Assembly: GCA_025061835.1 (NCBI GenBank)
Contig: JANXAC010000011.1
Coordinates: 1 to 53,313, forward strand
Length of the DNA stretch: 53,313 bases
Origin: Spirochaetota bacterium
Lineage (GTDB): Bacteria; Spirochaetota; Brevinematia; DTOW01
Direction: 5' to 3'
Shown here: positions 42,166 through 51,432 of the stretch, in pieces
How the letters are laid out: each line of letters begins with the position of its first letter
Position numbering within the stretch: the stretch's first letter is position 1
Notes under the pieces: model-generated
The model's input: the letters and a program-made list of their open reading frames with translations, nothing else
Databases searched by the model: none
Told to the model about the DNA's origin: nothing
Program-made: the position numbers and the translations under genes

Positions 42166-43740
42166 ATGAAAATTCTTTCTCCTGAAGACGCAAAAGGAGT
42201 TGATAGAAAACTCTCAGCAACCTACGGCATTGATGAAATACTTCTGATGGAAAATGCGGGGAACGATACTTATGAACTTATAAAGTCTATTCTTGATGAT
42301 AAGATTAACCAATCAAGATTTATAATAATCTGTGGAGTTGGCAACAACGGCGGTGATGGACTTGTAGTAGCGAGAAAATTACTCAAACACACAAACGAAG
42401 TGTATGTATTGATAATAGGTGATACTCAAAAATTCACTCCTTCAACAAAGAAAAACTACGAAATTCTATCAAAACTGACAAATAACATACATCTACTAAA
42501 TCCATCTTCAGATTTGGAAGGTTTTAAAACCCAGTTAGACGAATACTTGAAAAACTTTACTTCCGACGAAGTTATTATAATTGATGCTCTTCTAGGTATA
42601 GGTATTAGACCACCATTAAGAGAGGATATCGCTTTGGTCGTTCAATCAATAAATGCTTTAAGGAAGCATAGAATCAAAATACTTAGTATTGACTTACCTT
42701 CTGGTTTTATCTCTTCCTTTGACAAAGGAGATGTTTTGTCAAACAATACTGTTGTGAATGCCGACTACACGATAACTTTTTTCTCTATCAAGGCTGGGAT
42801 GTTCCTACCCGAAGTGAAGAGATTCACAGGTAATATTACAGTATCTACTCTAGGCTTGAGTGCTGATTTCATTGACACACTTGTAGAACATAATACTTTT
42901 TACCTTACATCTAGCGATGTTAGAATACTAAAGCGAGATGTATCAAGCAACAAAGGTAGTAATGGTAGAGTTATAGTGATAGGTGGTAGCGATAAATATT
43001 TTGGTGCATCAATACTTGTCTCAAAGTCTGCTAGTAAAACTGCTGTTGGATACATTATAGCATTCGTTTTGGAAAAGTTTAACCAAACTATGAAGGTTGC
43101 CTGCCCAGATGTCGTTTCAATTCCAGTTCCATCAGGGGATAGGGGATATTTCTCGGAGGGTGATGCTAGGTTCATACTAGATCAGGAAGTAATCAAAGAT
43201 AGTGATGTTTTGATAATAGGTAATGGTCTTGGTCAGAATGAAAAAACCCTAGCGTTTTTAAAAACAATACTTACTAGCACTAACAACATATTAGTAATAG
43301 ATGCTGATGGAATAAACTTACTCTCAAAGGATGTTGGTATTCTAAAGTCTATGAAGGATAAACATAGAGTCATATTGACACCTCATCTTCTTGAATTTTC
43401 AAGATTGTCTGGATTTTCTTTAGACGATGTTAAGGAACGACCATTTTCTGTAGGTAAAAAATTCTCTGAAGATTTTGGAATTAATCTTGTTCTCAAGGAC
43501 AATGTGAATTATCTATTCTTCTATGATGGTGATGTTTGGATCTCTAATTTGAATACACCTGTTTTAGCGAGAGCAGGAACTGGTGATATTCTAGCAGGTC
43601 TAATAGGAGGTAATATTGCCTTCCTAAAAGACATCAAGGAAGGAGTAAAAGCAGGAGTGTATATGTTAGGAGAGGCATCAAAAAGGTTTGAAAAAGATAT
43701 GTTTTACCCTACACCGATTGATATTATTGAAGCACTTTGA
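42166..43740 (+). CDS. nnr: Bifunctional NAD(P)HX epimerase and dehydratase
   Basis: A 524-residue two-domain repair enzyme. The N-terminal epimerase (1-230) shows LLMENAGNDTYELI and ICGVGNNGGDGLVVARKL. The C-terminal ADP/ATP-dependent dehydratase (about 250-524) shows GRVIVIGGSDKYFGA, VIDADGINLL, LTPHLLEFSRLSG and RAGTGDILAGLIGG. Together they restore hydrated NADH and NADPH. It follows the small TPR gene and ends before a convergent spacer. Confidence 0.94.
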   Translation: MKILSPEDAKGVDRKLSATYGIDEILLMENAGNDTYELIKSILDDKINQSRFIIICGVGNNGGDGLVVARKLLKHTNEVYVLIIGDTQKFTPSTKKNYEILSKLTNNIHLLNPSSDLEGFKTQLDEYLKNFTSDEVIIIDALLGIGIRPPLREDIALVVQSINALRKHRIKILSIDLPSGFISSFDKGDVLSNNTVVNADYTITFFSIKAGMFLPEVKRFTGNITVSTLGLSADFIDTLVEHNTFYLTSSDVRILKRDVSSNKGSNGRVIVIGGSDKYFGASILVSKSASKTAVGYIIAFVLEKFNQTMKVACPDVVSIPVPSGDRGYFSEGDARFILDQEVIKDSDVLIIGNGLGQNEKTLAFLKTILTSTNNILVIDADGINLLSKDVGILKSMKDKHRVILTPHLLEFSRLSGFSLDDVKERPFSVGKKFSEDFGINLVLKDNVNYLFFYDGDVWISNLNTPVLARAGTGDILAGLIGGNIAFLKDIKEGVKAGVYMLGEASKRFEKDMFYPTPIDIIEAL

Positions 43741-44023
43741 AGACAATTTTCTATTAGGTATTTCCAGATGAATTACTCTGATATCAACTTACAACAATAA
43801 AGACTAAAATTCACAGTTAGGTATAGTTTTTTCAAGCACTTAAAAACCCACTATGAAGTGAAATTTTGTGACTTAAGGATACTATCTGAGACAAAGTGAT
43901 GAGTAATCAAAAAGTCTGGAAACTTACCTTCTAGTCTAACGGAGAATGGAATTTATTAATTAGAAAGCCTTCTTATGCAATTCAAACTTATCTTTCTAGG
44001 AGATGAGAAAACTTTACTTTTTA
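43741..44023. other. Convergent intergenic region
   Basis: 283 bases between nnr and malG, tail to tail. I see no reading frame, RNA or clear terminator in it. Confidence 0.45.
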
Positions 44024-44857
44024 CTACTCCTTGACAGCACCGAGTGTTACGCTTTCAACCAACTCCTTTCTTATGTACATAAACAGTATGACTACTGGTA
44101 TGGAGACCAGAACTACCGCTGCAGAAAATCCTGGAAGATCGTTATTTTGAAGCATTGACCTTATACCTGGTGGGAGAGTGTATAGAGCAACATCTGAAAG
44201 AAATATAAATGCTATCGCATACTCATTCCAGCAAGTAACGAATGAGAAGATGAATGATGTTGCTAGAGCAGGTCTTGATATAGGTATTAGAACATAAGAT
44301 ATCAACTGTAGTAGGTTCGCACCATCCACTTCTGCGGCTTCTTCCATATCTTGAGGGACTGTGTCAAAGAAACCCTTGAGTATCCATATAGAGAAAGGTA
44401 AGGTTGTTGCTAGGTATGCTAGTGATAGTCCATGCAGAGTCCCAATAATTCCAAGTATGGAAGCAATCACTAGAAATGGAACTATCATCATTGCTATTGG
44501 AAAGAGTTGCGTTGTAAGAAGCGATATAAGAAACGGTCGCTTCCCAGGGAAATTATACCTTGATATGCCATATCCTGCCATAAACCCTATGAAAGTGCTT
44601 ACAAAAGCAACAGATCCTGCTACTATAGCACTATTCAGTATCCACCTCAGAAAGTTAGGATCACTAAGAATATAAATGTAGTTGCCGAGTGTAAGAGACT
44701 CTAGATGGAAGTTTCCCCTAAGAATTTCTGAAAATATCTGTCTTATTATGTCCTTTGAGTAGAAAGATATAATGACTACCCAGATAACAGGCAAAAGAAG
44801 AACAATTACTGAAACAACCAAAAGTGCTTGTAATAAGACATAATTAATGTTTCTCAT
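44024..44857 (-). CDS. malG: ABC sugar permease, MalG type
   Basis: A 277-residue inner-membrane permease with six helices. The EAA loop that contacts the ATPase is MEEAAEVDGANLLQLISYVLIPISRPA. The C-terminal VESVTLGAVKE is typical of MalG. It lies 14 bases after malF with a GGAGG site. Maltose or maltodextrin is the family precedent, but no binding protein or ATPase is nearby, so the substrate is open. Confidence 0.85.
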   Translation of the reverse strand: MRNINYVLLQALLVVSVIVLLLPVIWVVIISFYSKDIIRQIFSEILRGNFHLESLTLGNYIYILSDPNFLRWILNSAIVAGSVAFVSTFIGFMAGYGISRYNFPGKRPFLISLLTTQLFPIAMMIVPFLVIASILGIIGTLHGLSLAYLATTLPFSIWILKGFFDTVPQDMEEAAEVDGANLLQLISYVLIPISRPALATSFIFSFVTCWNEYAIAFIFLSDVALYTLPPGIRSMLQNNDLPGFSAAVVLVSIPVVILFMYIRKELVESVTLGAVKE

Positions 44858-44871
44858 ACAGAACCTCCAGA

Positions 44872-46998
44872 CTAGTAAGTTTTTTCAGTTAATCTAGTTA
44901 CTCTCGCAAAAGCAAGAATGTATATGAGCAGTATCAAGAAAACTAGGACAGAATACGCAGCAGCGTATCCGAATGTGAATACCCTCAAGTCAGGTCTAGA
45001 TACGAAATCGTATATTCTTGTTATCAGTATGTCATATCTATCATCGCCACCAGTAAAGAGGAACACTATGTTGAAATTATTGAATGTCCAAATTGATGAT
45101 AGTAGAACAGAAGGTAGAAGTGTTGGTCTTATTAGTGGGAGATAGATTGAGAAAAGTCTTGTAAACCAGTTAGCACCATCTATTAGAGCGGCATCCTTAA
45201 CTGAGTCAGATATGCCTTGAAGCCCACTCAAAGCCACTATCATTATAAAAGGAAACGCATACCAAGCACTAACAAAGCAAATTGATAAAAAATAAACGTT
45301 GCTATTAGCATATATATTAAACCCTTCAAGCCCTATCGTATCAAAGAATTGTTTGAATAGACCATACTGACCGAGTGCTTCCCTCCATAGCAAAGCACTT
45401 ATATAGGTTGGTATAACCCAAGGAAGTATAAGAAGAACTTGATAAACACCTCTTAGTTTTACTTTATTGTCATTTAGTATTACCGCGAATGTGATACCTA
45501 ACACGAGTTGTATGGCGACGGATACTGCAGTATAGACAAAGTTATTCACGAACACATCGTAGAAACTACCAAAGTTTCTTACAAAAAACTTTGATTGTTC
45601 AATACTCTGTTGAGCCCACTCAAAACCAACTCTAGCAAGTATATGGTTAAAGTTTAGGATCTCGTTATAATTCAAAAACCCAACATACTGTCTTGCGAGA
45701 TTAAGATCAGAAAGATATCTAGAAAGCGAGGTAAAACTCATTATTATAGTGAATAGGAAAGGAATTCCTATCAGCACGACTACGAGCAGCAAAGCAAAGA
45801 TAACGAATGTATAAATAACACTATAGTTATACAATGCGTTCAACCATCGCTCAAGTCCTCCCTTAGCAGAATAGTAGAAGACACCAACTCCAATAAGCAG
45901 TATTACTATAAAAAACACATTAAAAGTATTCTTGAAGAAACTTATATAAAAATCCCTTGACTGTGACGATATTACATATTCACCGTCCTTTTCTATAAAA
46001 CCTAGAGATTGTATATCTCCAACAGGCTTGGAAATGCTCTCAAAATATTCTGGAGCTGTAATTCCAAAGCCCCTATCCTGAAGTTTTGTAAAAATATCCT
46101 TTGCAATCTTGGATGGATAGGATATACTTTCATCAACCATTATGTCAATAGAAGACGAATAAAACGACCAAACTAGGACACCTACGATAACAAAAATCGC
46201 TAAACCCACATATAACCTGAATTTATCAGGTAAAAACTTTAAAAGTATGAACGGCAAGGATATCAACACAGAGATTACAAGGAACACAATTAGAGCGACA
46301 AAAGGTATTTTAGCAGGTTTTTCTATATACCCAACACCGACCGTCAGATCACTATCTTTGAAAGTGAAGCCCTTTATCACCTTATCGTATCCCACAAAAA
46401 ACTCTCTTCTTCTCTCCTCAACTACAAAATTATTCTCTGTTGAGTCCTTCTTAACTCTGAATAGGTTATTTATGGACATTGTTCCGTTTGCTAATGCTTC
46501 AGGATCCGAAGATGAAATCAACTTCTCACCATATATAACATCAACAACCCATAAGTTCTTCGTCTCAAGTTCTTCCTCACTTTGTGGAAGACCATACTCC
46601 CTTATAATTTCCTCAGTCAATTTTGAAAAGTCATCCATCTTGTTTTGAGATTTTTGTTCTGACTTATCTTTTATCTGTTTTTTACCAGTCTCCTCGTAGG
46701 ATTTATCGGCAAACAAATCAAACCCTAAGCTTGGAGTTGATTCCTCATCAAGTATTGAAAGCCAGGATTTACCAGTTTGTCTTTCTTCACCAACTCCCGC
46801 TCCAAATTTGTCATAGACTAACTTGGAAGTATTTATAAAGATGGATACAGCCATTTCCGTCTTAAAATTTTCAATAGCATTAGTAAGTATTGAAAGGTGG
46901 ATACCTAGAAGTGTGAATAGGAGTAGAAAACCTGTAAGACCAGCGACAAAAAATCTCTTACCTAAAGAAAAATCATATCTCTTAACAAAGAATTTCAT
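44872..46998 (-). CDS. malF: ABC sugar permease, MalF type, with a large N-terminal extension
   Basis: A 708-residue protein; E. coli MalF has 514. The conserved permease core is about residues 400-708, with EAA loop DAALIDGANWFTRLFSIYLPLIRP and LILPWVIPTYISALLW. Before it are a first helix (about 18-38), a charged extracytoplasmic segment of about 190 residues with a low-complexity KQIKDKSEQKSQNK stretch, two helices (about 235-285), a second loop and a further helix (about 360-380). The extension may dock a binding protein. It is first in the malF-malG operon. Confidence 0.85.
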   Translation of the reverse strand: MKFFVKRYDFSLGKRFFVAGLTGFLLLFTLLGIHLSILTNAIENFKTEMAVSIFINTSKLVYDKFGAGVGEERQTGKSWLSILDEESTPSLGFDLFADKSYEETGKKQIKDKSEQKSQNKMDDFSKLTEEIIREYGLPQSEEELETKNLWVVDVIYGEKLISSSDPEALANGTMSINNLFRVKKDSTENNFVVEERRREFFVGYDKVIKGFTFKDSDLTVGVGYIEKPAKIPFVALIVFLVISVLISLPFILLKFLPDKFRLYVGLAIFVIVGVLVWSFYSSSIDIMVDESISYPSKIAKDIFTKLQDRGFGITAPEYFESISKPVGDIQSLGFIEKDGEYVISSQSRDFYISFFKNTFNVFFIVILLIGVGVFYYSAKGGLERWLNALYNYSVIYTFVIFALLLVVVLIGIPFLFTIIMSFTSLSRYLSDLNLARQYVGFLNYNEILNFNHILARVGFEWAQQSIEQSKFFVRNFGSFYDVFVNNFVYTAVSVAIQLVLGITFAVILNDNKVKLRGVYQVLLILPWVIPTYISALLWREALGQYGLFKQFFDTIGLEGFNIYANSNVYFLSICFVSAWYAFPFIMIVALSGLQGISDSVKDAALIDGANWFTRLFSIYLPLIRPTLLPSVLLSSIWTFNNFNIVFLFTGGDDRYDILITRIYDFVSRPDLRVFTFGYAAAYSVLVFLILLIYILAFARVTRLTEKTY

Positions 46999-47019
46999 AC
47001 TTCAATACCTTTGGCATGA

Positions 47020-47048
47020 ATTATCAAAGATGGTTGAGTTGAATTCAA
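47020..47048 (-). promoter_or_regulatory. Promoter for malF-malG
   Basis: On the minus strand, TTGAAT (47043-47048), 17 bases, GATAAT (47020-47025). The -35 lies inside a perfect 12-base palindrome. Confidence 0.45.
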
Positions 47049-47049
47049 C
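47038..47049. repeat. Palindrome GTTGAATTCAAC over the malFG -35 box
   Basis: The same 12 bases as at 8931-8942. It could be an operator for a symmetric regulator or simply two -35 boxes back to back. Confidence 0.5.
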
Positions 47050-47178
47050 AAATTATGGAGGAGATTCGGAAAGTGTGTTTAATGTGTATGAATACTTGTC
47101 TCTGATGAGACCTCTCCGCAGGTGTAGTAAAAACACCAAAAACAAAAAATTTTTATTCCTAAAGCGTTCTCCTGGAGA

Positions 47179-47208
47179 TTGAAATGAAAAATTAGATGAC
47201 TTTATAAT
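47179..47208 (+). promoter_or_regulatory. Promoter for the NUDIX gene
   Basis: TTGAAA at 47179-47184, 18 bases, TATAAT at 47203-47208. Confidence 0.6.
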
Positions 47209-47235
47209 CTAGAAGAATTTTTCTAGGGTATATAG

Positions 47236-47661
47236 ATGATAAGGATAAGAGTTCAAGCGGTTATCTTTAATGATAAAGGAGCATTACTCTTGGTTAAGCA
47301 TTCCAAGAATAATAAGGAATACTATGTTTTACCTGGAGGTGGGGTGGAGTATGGAGAGAGGTTAGTAGACGCTCTTCTTAGGGAATTGAAAGAAGAACTT
47401 GATATTAGTAATGTGTATTCTGTCAAATATGTTGGTATAAGGGATTTTATCCCCCCTGAAGGTGATAGGCATGTTATTGACATTTACTATTATGTAGTTG
47501 CAGATTTGAGCGATATAAAATTGTCAGAGAATGATGGAATAATAAAAGGTTTTGATTTCATATCAATTAGAGATTTAGATAAGATATTGGTTTATCCTTC
47601 TGCTGACTATCTAAAAGATTTGATAAAAGAAGCAATAGGTGAGTTTTTGAGGGTAGATTAA
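47236..47661 (+). CDS. NUDIX hydrolase
   Basis: A 141-residue hydrolase of nucleoside-diphosphate-linked compounds. The NUDIX box is complete: GGGVEYGERLVDALLRELKEE (positions about 36-56; Gly, the two catalytic Glu pairs and Arg are present). The fold opens with VQAVIFNDKGALLLVKH. Substrate cannot be inferred. The next gene starts 16 bases downstream, suggesting one transcript. Confidence 0.9.
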   Translation: MIRIRVQAVIFNDKGALLLVKHSKNNKEYYVLPGGGVEYGERLVDALLRELKEELDISNVYSVKYVGIRDFIPPEGDRHVIDIYYYVVADLSDIKLSENDGIIKGFDFISIRDLDKILVYPSADYLKDLIKEAIGEFLRVD

Positions 47662-47677
47662 GGATTCTTGAATACCT

Positions 47678-49420
47678 ATGAAGACTTCTCAGAGGATTGA
47701 TAGGGAAATAAAAAGTATGTCTCCAGATGAAAGGGAGGAGCTTAGAAGAAAAATGGAAGAGTCTATCAAGGAGATGAAAGTTAGCGATAAACCTAAAGAG
47801 ACTACTATCAGACAAACTACTTCTAATCAAGTGTATTTGTCGTTTTGGGACAATCTGCTAATATTCATACTATCTTTGCTTGGGTTGTCATCATACGAGA
47901 AGTATGTCAGAAACAAAAGGTTGAGGATAATAAAGAGAAAGGTCTCTGGCAATACCCCTAGAATTATGAACCCTTACACAAAGGAACTTTACCCTCAATT
48001 TGCTAGGTATCTCTATGAACTTTACGAAACCATATCTTTGGTAAAAGAGGTTCTTGATATGACCATATTTAATCCAAATGTGTGGGACAATTCTTCAGTG
48101 TTAGAAATAAAGACCTGCGCTGAATACCTATTTGAGATATTGACGAATTCAAGACCAATAATAGGAATAAGTGATGTAAAATCAATAATATCTGAGTATA
48201 AGTCCATCAAGAAAATCTATGATAAGATAGAAACTGAAGTTCAAACCAGTCTAGAAAGTATTGACCCAGTAATGGTAAATAGAGCCAATAGGGTCTACAG
48301 TAGGCTGCTTGTGTTTAAAGAGTTGGTTGAGCAGGTTAACTTCAAAAGGATACTTAAGCAGTTTATGGATGAAAAAGGTAGAATTACAATGAATGCTACT
48401 CCTGACTATGTCTTTACATCTGAACTTGAGAAGTTATCAAACATACTTTCCGAAACTGATATAACGCCTATGATGGTTGATGTGATAATAGCACTTAAAA
48501 AGTATTTAGAAGAGCTGATTGATAAAGAGCCTTCCTATGATTACAATAATTTTTCTCGTATCTCATCTATGTTATCTAAAGAAAATCTAGATAAGGTTGG
48601 TGAGATTATTGAAAAAATGGATTTAGTTAATGTTATTTGTATTCTTAAGGATGATCCCGACTATTATCCTATTTTTATGATACCAGAATATTCTTTACTT
48701 AACATATACAAGGAGGTTGTAATTAGTAAAAATAAGGGTCTTGCTACAAAGATACTCAAAGAAGTTATATCTCAGAAGATGGAAATATTCTATAATACCA
48801 TAGGAGTGAAGTATGATGAAGTCAAAGGGAATATGCTAACGATATACACTGAGGAGACTAGTAAGATACTTATGTCGCACAAACTAAATTATTTTACACA
48901 TACCATATCTTTTGAGATTGTATATACTTTCTTTTACTACTTCTGGAAGAAGGGATTTAGAGAATCTGTGAATGATATTATAGTGAATGGTATCTTCAAA
49001 GATAGATATTACAAGAATTTGCTATCCTCTGTGTTTCAGTCAATAGAGGAGAGTGAGAAGGATATATCAAACTTTGTAAAGCAAACATCAAAAGGTGGAG
49101 ATCACTATGGAGTAATAAGTAAGTTTTTGGAAGACTTTAACTACATAAAGTCAGAAAATTCAAAAAAATCACTGCAACAAAAAGTATCTGTTCTAAACAA
49201 TTTGGCAGGAAGTATCGTTTTAAAATACAATGACTACTTTAATCAACTTAGTAAGAACTTAAAATTGATTTTAGAAGACTATAACTCACTTTCGCCGGAA
49301 TACCTACTCAACGCAAAAACTATTAAGGGTATATATAATAGGACTCTTATGGATAATATAAAGAAAGGGGTAGAAGTTATGCTAGTTGCTCTTGATATAT
49401 TGTCATACTACTCTAATTAG
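47678..49420 (+). CDS. Large helical protein of unknown function, possibly spirochaete-specific
   Basis: A 580-residue protein. A charged N-terminal helix (SPDEREELRRKMEES) is followed by a short hydrophobic patch (about 53-70; FWDNLLIFILSLLGLSSY) that could touch the membrane. The remainder is helical and rich in Lys, Glu, Ile and Tyr. No catalytic motif is visible. I have a weak memory of a spirochaete-only domain family (DUF5312) of this style, but cannot confirm. It follows the NUDIX gene by 16 bases. Its 3' end overlaps purC, on the other strand, by eight bases. Confidence 0.75.
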   Translation: MKTSQRIDREIKSMSPDEREELRRKMEESIKEMKVSDKPKETTIRQTTSNQVYLSFWDNLLIFILSLLGLSSYEKYVRNKRLRIIKRKVSGNTPRIMNPYTKELYPQFARYLYELYETISLVKEVLDMTIFNPNVWDNSSVLEIKTCAEYLFEILTNSRPIIGISDVKSIISEYKSIKKIYDKIETEVQTSLESIDPVMVNRANRVYSRLLVFKELVEQVNFKRILKQFMDEKGRITMNATPDYVFTSELEKLSNILSETDITPMMVDVIIALKKYLEELIDKEPSYDYNNFSRISSMLSKENLDKVGEIIEKMDLVNVICILKDDPDYYPIFMIPEYSLLNIYKEVVISKNKGLATKILKEVISQKMEIFYNTIGVKYDEVKGNMLTIYTEETSKILMSHKLNYFTHTISFEIVYTFFYYFWKKGFRESVNDIIVNGIFKDRYYKNLLSSVFQSIEESEKDISNFVKQTSKGGDHYGVISKFLEDFNYIKSENSKKSLQQKVSVLNNLAGSIVLKYNDYFNQLSKNLKLILEDYNSLSPEYLLNAKTIKGIYNRTLMDNIKKGVEVMLVALDILSYYSN

Positions 49421-50348
49421 TTATTTTGAGAAAGATAGATATGTATCTTTTGGCAGTTTCAAAAACAATGTTCTCTGGTAAGTCAGGTCCTGGATATGAT
49501 TTGTCCCAAACGAGAGTTTTTAGATAGTCTCTCACAAACTGTTTATCATGACTCTCTTGCGGGACTCCCTCTCTGTATGTTTCTTTAAGCCAGAATCTAG
49601 AAGAGTCTGGTGTTAGAACTTCATCAATTAGAACTAGTTTAGATTTTTTATCAAACCCGAACTCAAATTTGGTATCACAGAGGAGTATTCCTTTGCTTTC
49701 AAGGTTCTCTGAAGCGATTTTAAATATCTCAATACTCTTATGTCGTATCTCTTGAATCATATCTCCTACTATCTCTCTTGCTTGATCAATAGATATGTTT
49801 ATATCATGACCTACATCTGATTTAGTTGAAGGAGTAAAAATAGGCTCTGGAAGCTTTGATGACATTTTAAGTCCTTCTGGCAACTTGATCCCACATATTG
49901 AGTTGTTTTTGATATACTCTTCGTATCCAGAACCAGCCAAGTATCCCCTAACTATACACTCAATCTTATATACATTCATCTTCCTAACAAGCATACTTCT
50001 ATATCTCAGTAGATTAAGATATTCTCTACATTCTTCGGGATAATCTTCTGGATTAACTGAAACAACATGGTTTTCAACCAAATCCTTGAACTTATCAAAC
50101 CAGAAATAAGACATCATATTTAGTATCATTCCTTTTAGGGGAATAGGTGTAGGAAGTATAACATCAAACGCAGATATTCTATCCGTTGAAACGATCAAAA
50201 GATAATCTCCAATCTCGTATATATCTCTAACTTTTCCTCTCTTTAGAAGTTTTAATTTGTTGAAGTTAGTGAAATACAGAGGTTTTACTTCCTTTAGGTT
50301 TGATAGGTTCTCTTCTAGGAACTTTCTAAAGTTATAAACTTCATTCAT
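49413..50348 (-). CDS. purC: SAICAR synthetase PurC
   Basis: A 311-residue enzyme of the longer, yeast-like form. It adds aspartate to CAIR in purine synthesis. Seen: KRGKVRDIYEIGDYLLIVSTDRISAFDV, ECIVRGYLAGSGYEEY, KLPEPIFTPSTKSDVGHD and DEVLTPDSSRFW. It is the third gene of the HDOD-pheA-purC operon, four bases after pheA. Confidence 0.95.
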   Translation of the reverse strand: MNEVYNFRKFLEENLSNLKEVKPLYFTNFNKLKLLKRGKVRDIYEIGDYLLIVSTDRISAFDVILPTPIPLKGMILNMMSYFWFDKFKDLVENHVVSVNPEDYPEECREYLNLLRYRSMLVRKMNVYKIECIVRGYLAGSGYEEYIKNNSICGIKLPEGLKMSSKLPEPIFTPSTKSDVGHDINISIDQAREIVGDMIQEIRHKSIEIFKIASENLESKGILLCDTKFEFGFDKKSKLVLIDEVLTPDSSRFWLKETYREGVPQESHDKQFVRDYLKTLVWDKSYPGPDLPENIVFETAKRYISIFLKITN

Positions 50349-50352
50349 AAAC

Positions 50353-51432
50353 TTACTCCAATACTATACCTTTTGGATAAGATCCCAAGATTTTAACGAG
50401 AGATGACTTCTTTTCAATCTCTTCTAGTAGTCGTTTGATTTTATCATCCTGTATGTGTCCTTCAAAGTCTATGAAGAATAAGTAGTCCCAGAGTTTTATT
50501 CTTGATGGCCTTGACTCTATCTTTGTCATATTAACATTCAGATCTTTGAAAGGTTTTATTATGTCAAACAATGCTCCGGGCTTGTCTTTGATATAGCATA
50601 GTATGGTTGTTTTGTCATTGTTTGTTTTGGAAATTTCATTCTCACCTATTATCCAAAATCTAGTTGTATTCATAGGGTCATCTTCAATGTTCTTTGCGAG
50701 TATGTTAAGGTTGTATTTTCTAGACAAGATTTCATTACCTATTGATGCGGAGTATGGTTCTGTTGATGCGATACGAGACGCTTCTGCAGTGCTACTCGTT
50801 TCAATAATCTCAACCCCTTGTAAGTTGTTCTCAATCCAATCCTTACACTGACTCAGTGCTTGCTGGTGTGAATAAACTCTCTTAACATTCTCAATGCTAT
50901 TTTCCCCAGATAGAAGTGAATGATGAACCCTGAGGAATAGTTCCCCCATTATTTTGAGGTGTGAGTCAACGAAACTATCAAGTGTTTGTGCTACTACACC
51001 GCTGTAAGAGTTTTCTATCGGAACTATCCCTATGTCAACCTTGCCCTTTGATACTTCTCTAAATATGTCAGGTATGCTGTTAGTGTATATCTTATCAACA
51101 TCGTAGCCAAATCTCTTCACTACCGCTATTTCCGAAAATGTTCCCTCAGGACCAAGAAGAGCAATTTTTAACTTGCCTTGAACGTTCCTAGTCATTGACA
51201 TTATAAGCAGGAAAATATCCTCAATGTATTCGTATGGTAACCCAACATTTATTGACATATTTCTAATTCTCTCTATAACCTCACTTTCTCTAACAGGGTC
51301 GTAAATACCTATCTTGTTTCTTTTTTTCTCCTCGCCTATCTGAATCGCTATTTTGACTCTTTCATTTATTAGGTTGAGAATCTTTTCATCAATCTCTTCA
51401 ATTTCTTTTCTAAGTTTATCAATACTGTTCAT
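50353..51432 (-). CDS. pheA: Bifunctional chorismate mutase / prephenate dehydratase PheA
   Basis: A 359-residue P-protein. Chorismate mutase occupies about 1-90 (IEEIDEKILNLINERVKIA), prephenate dehydratase about 92-270 (LGPEGTFSEIAV, VPIENSYSGVV, NTTRFWIIG) and an ACT domain the rest (LCYIKDKPGALFDII, ESRPSR). The ACT motifs for phenylalanine feedback, GALF and ESRP, are both intact. It makes phenylpyruvate from chorismate. It starts 14 bases inside the end of the HDOD gene with a GGAGG site, so translation is coupled. Confidence 0.96.
   Translation of the reverse strand: MNSIDKLRKEIEEIDEKILNLINERVKIAIQIGEEKKRNKIGIYDPVRESEVIERIRNMSINVGLPYEYIEDIFLLIMSMTRNVQGKLKIALLGPEGTFSEIAVVKRFGYDVDKIYTNSIPDIFREVSKGKVDIGIVPIENSYSGVVAQTLDSFVDSHLKIMGELFLRVHHSLLSGENSIENVKRVYSHQQALSQCKDWIENNLQGVEIIETSSTAEASRIASTEPYSASIGNEILSRKYNLNILAKNIEDDPMNTTRFWIIGENEISKTNNDKTTILCYIKDKPGALFDIIKPFKDLNVNMTKIESRPSRIKLWDYLFFIDFEGHIQDDKIKRLLEEIEKKSSLVKILGSYPKGIVLE

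Noticed and set aside
46823-47182. A 119-codon open frame on the plus strand at the start of malF
   Set aside because: Two thirds overlap malF on the other strand and it has no recognisable content; the spacer part carries the malF promoter.
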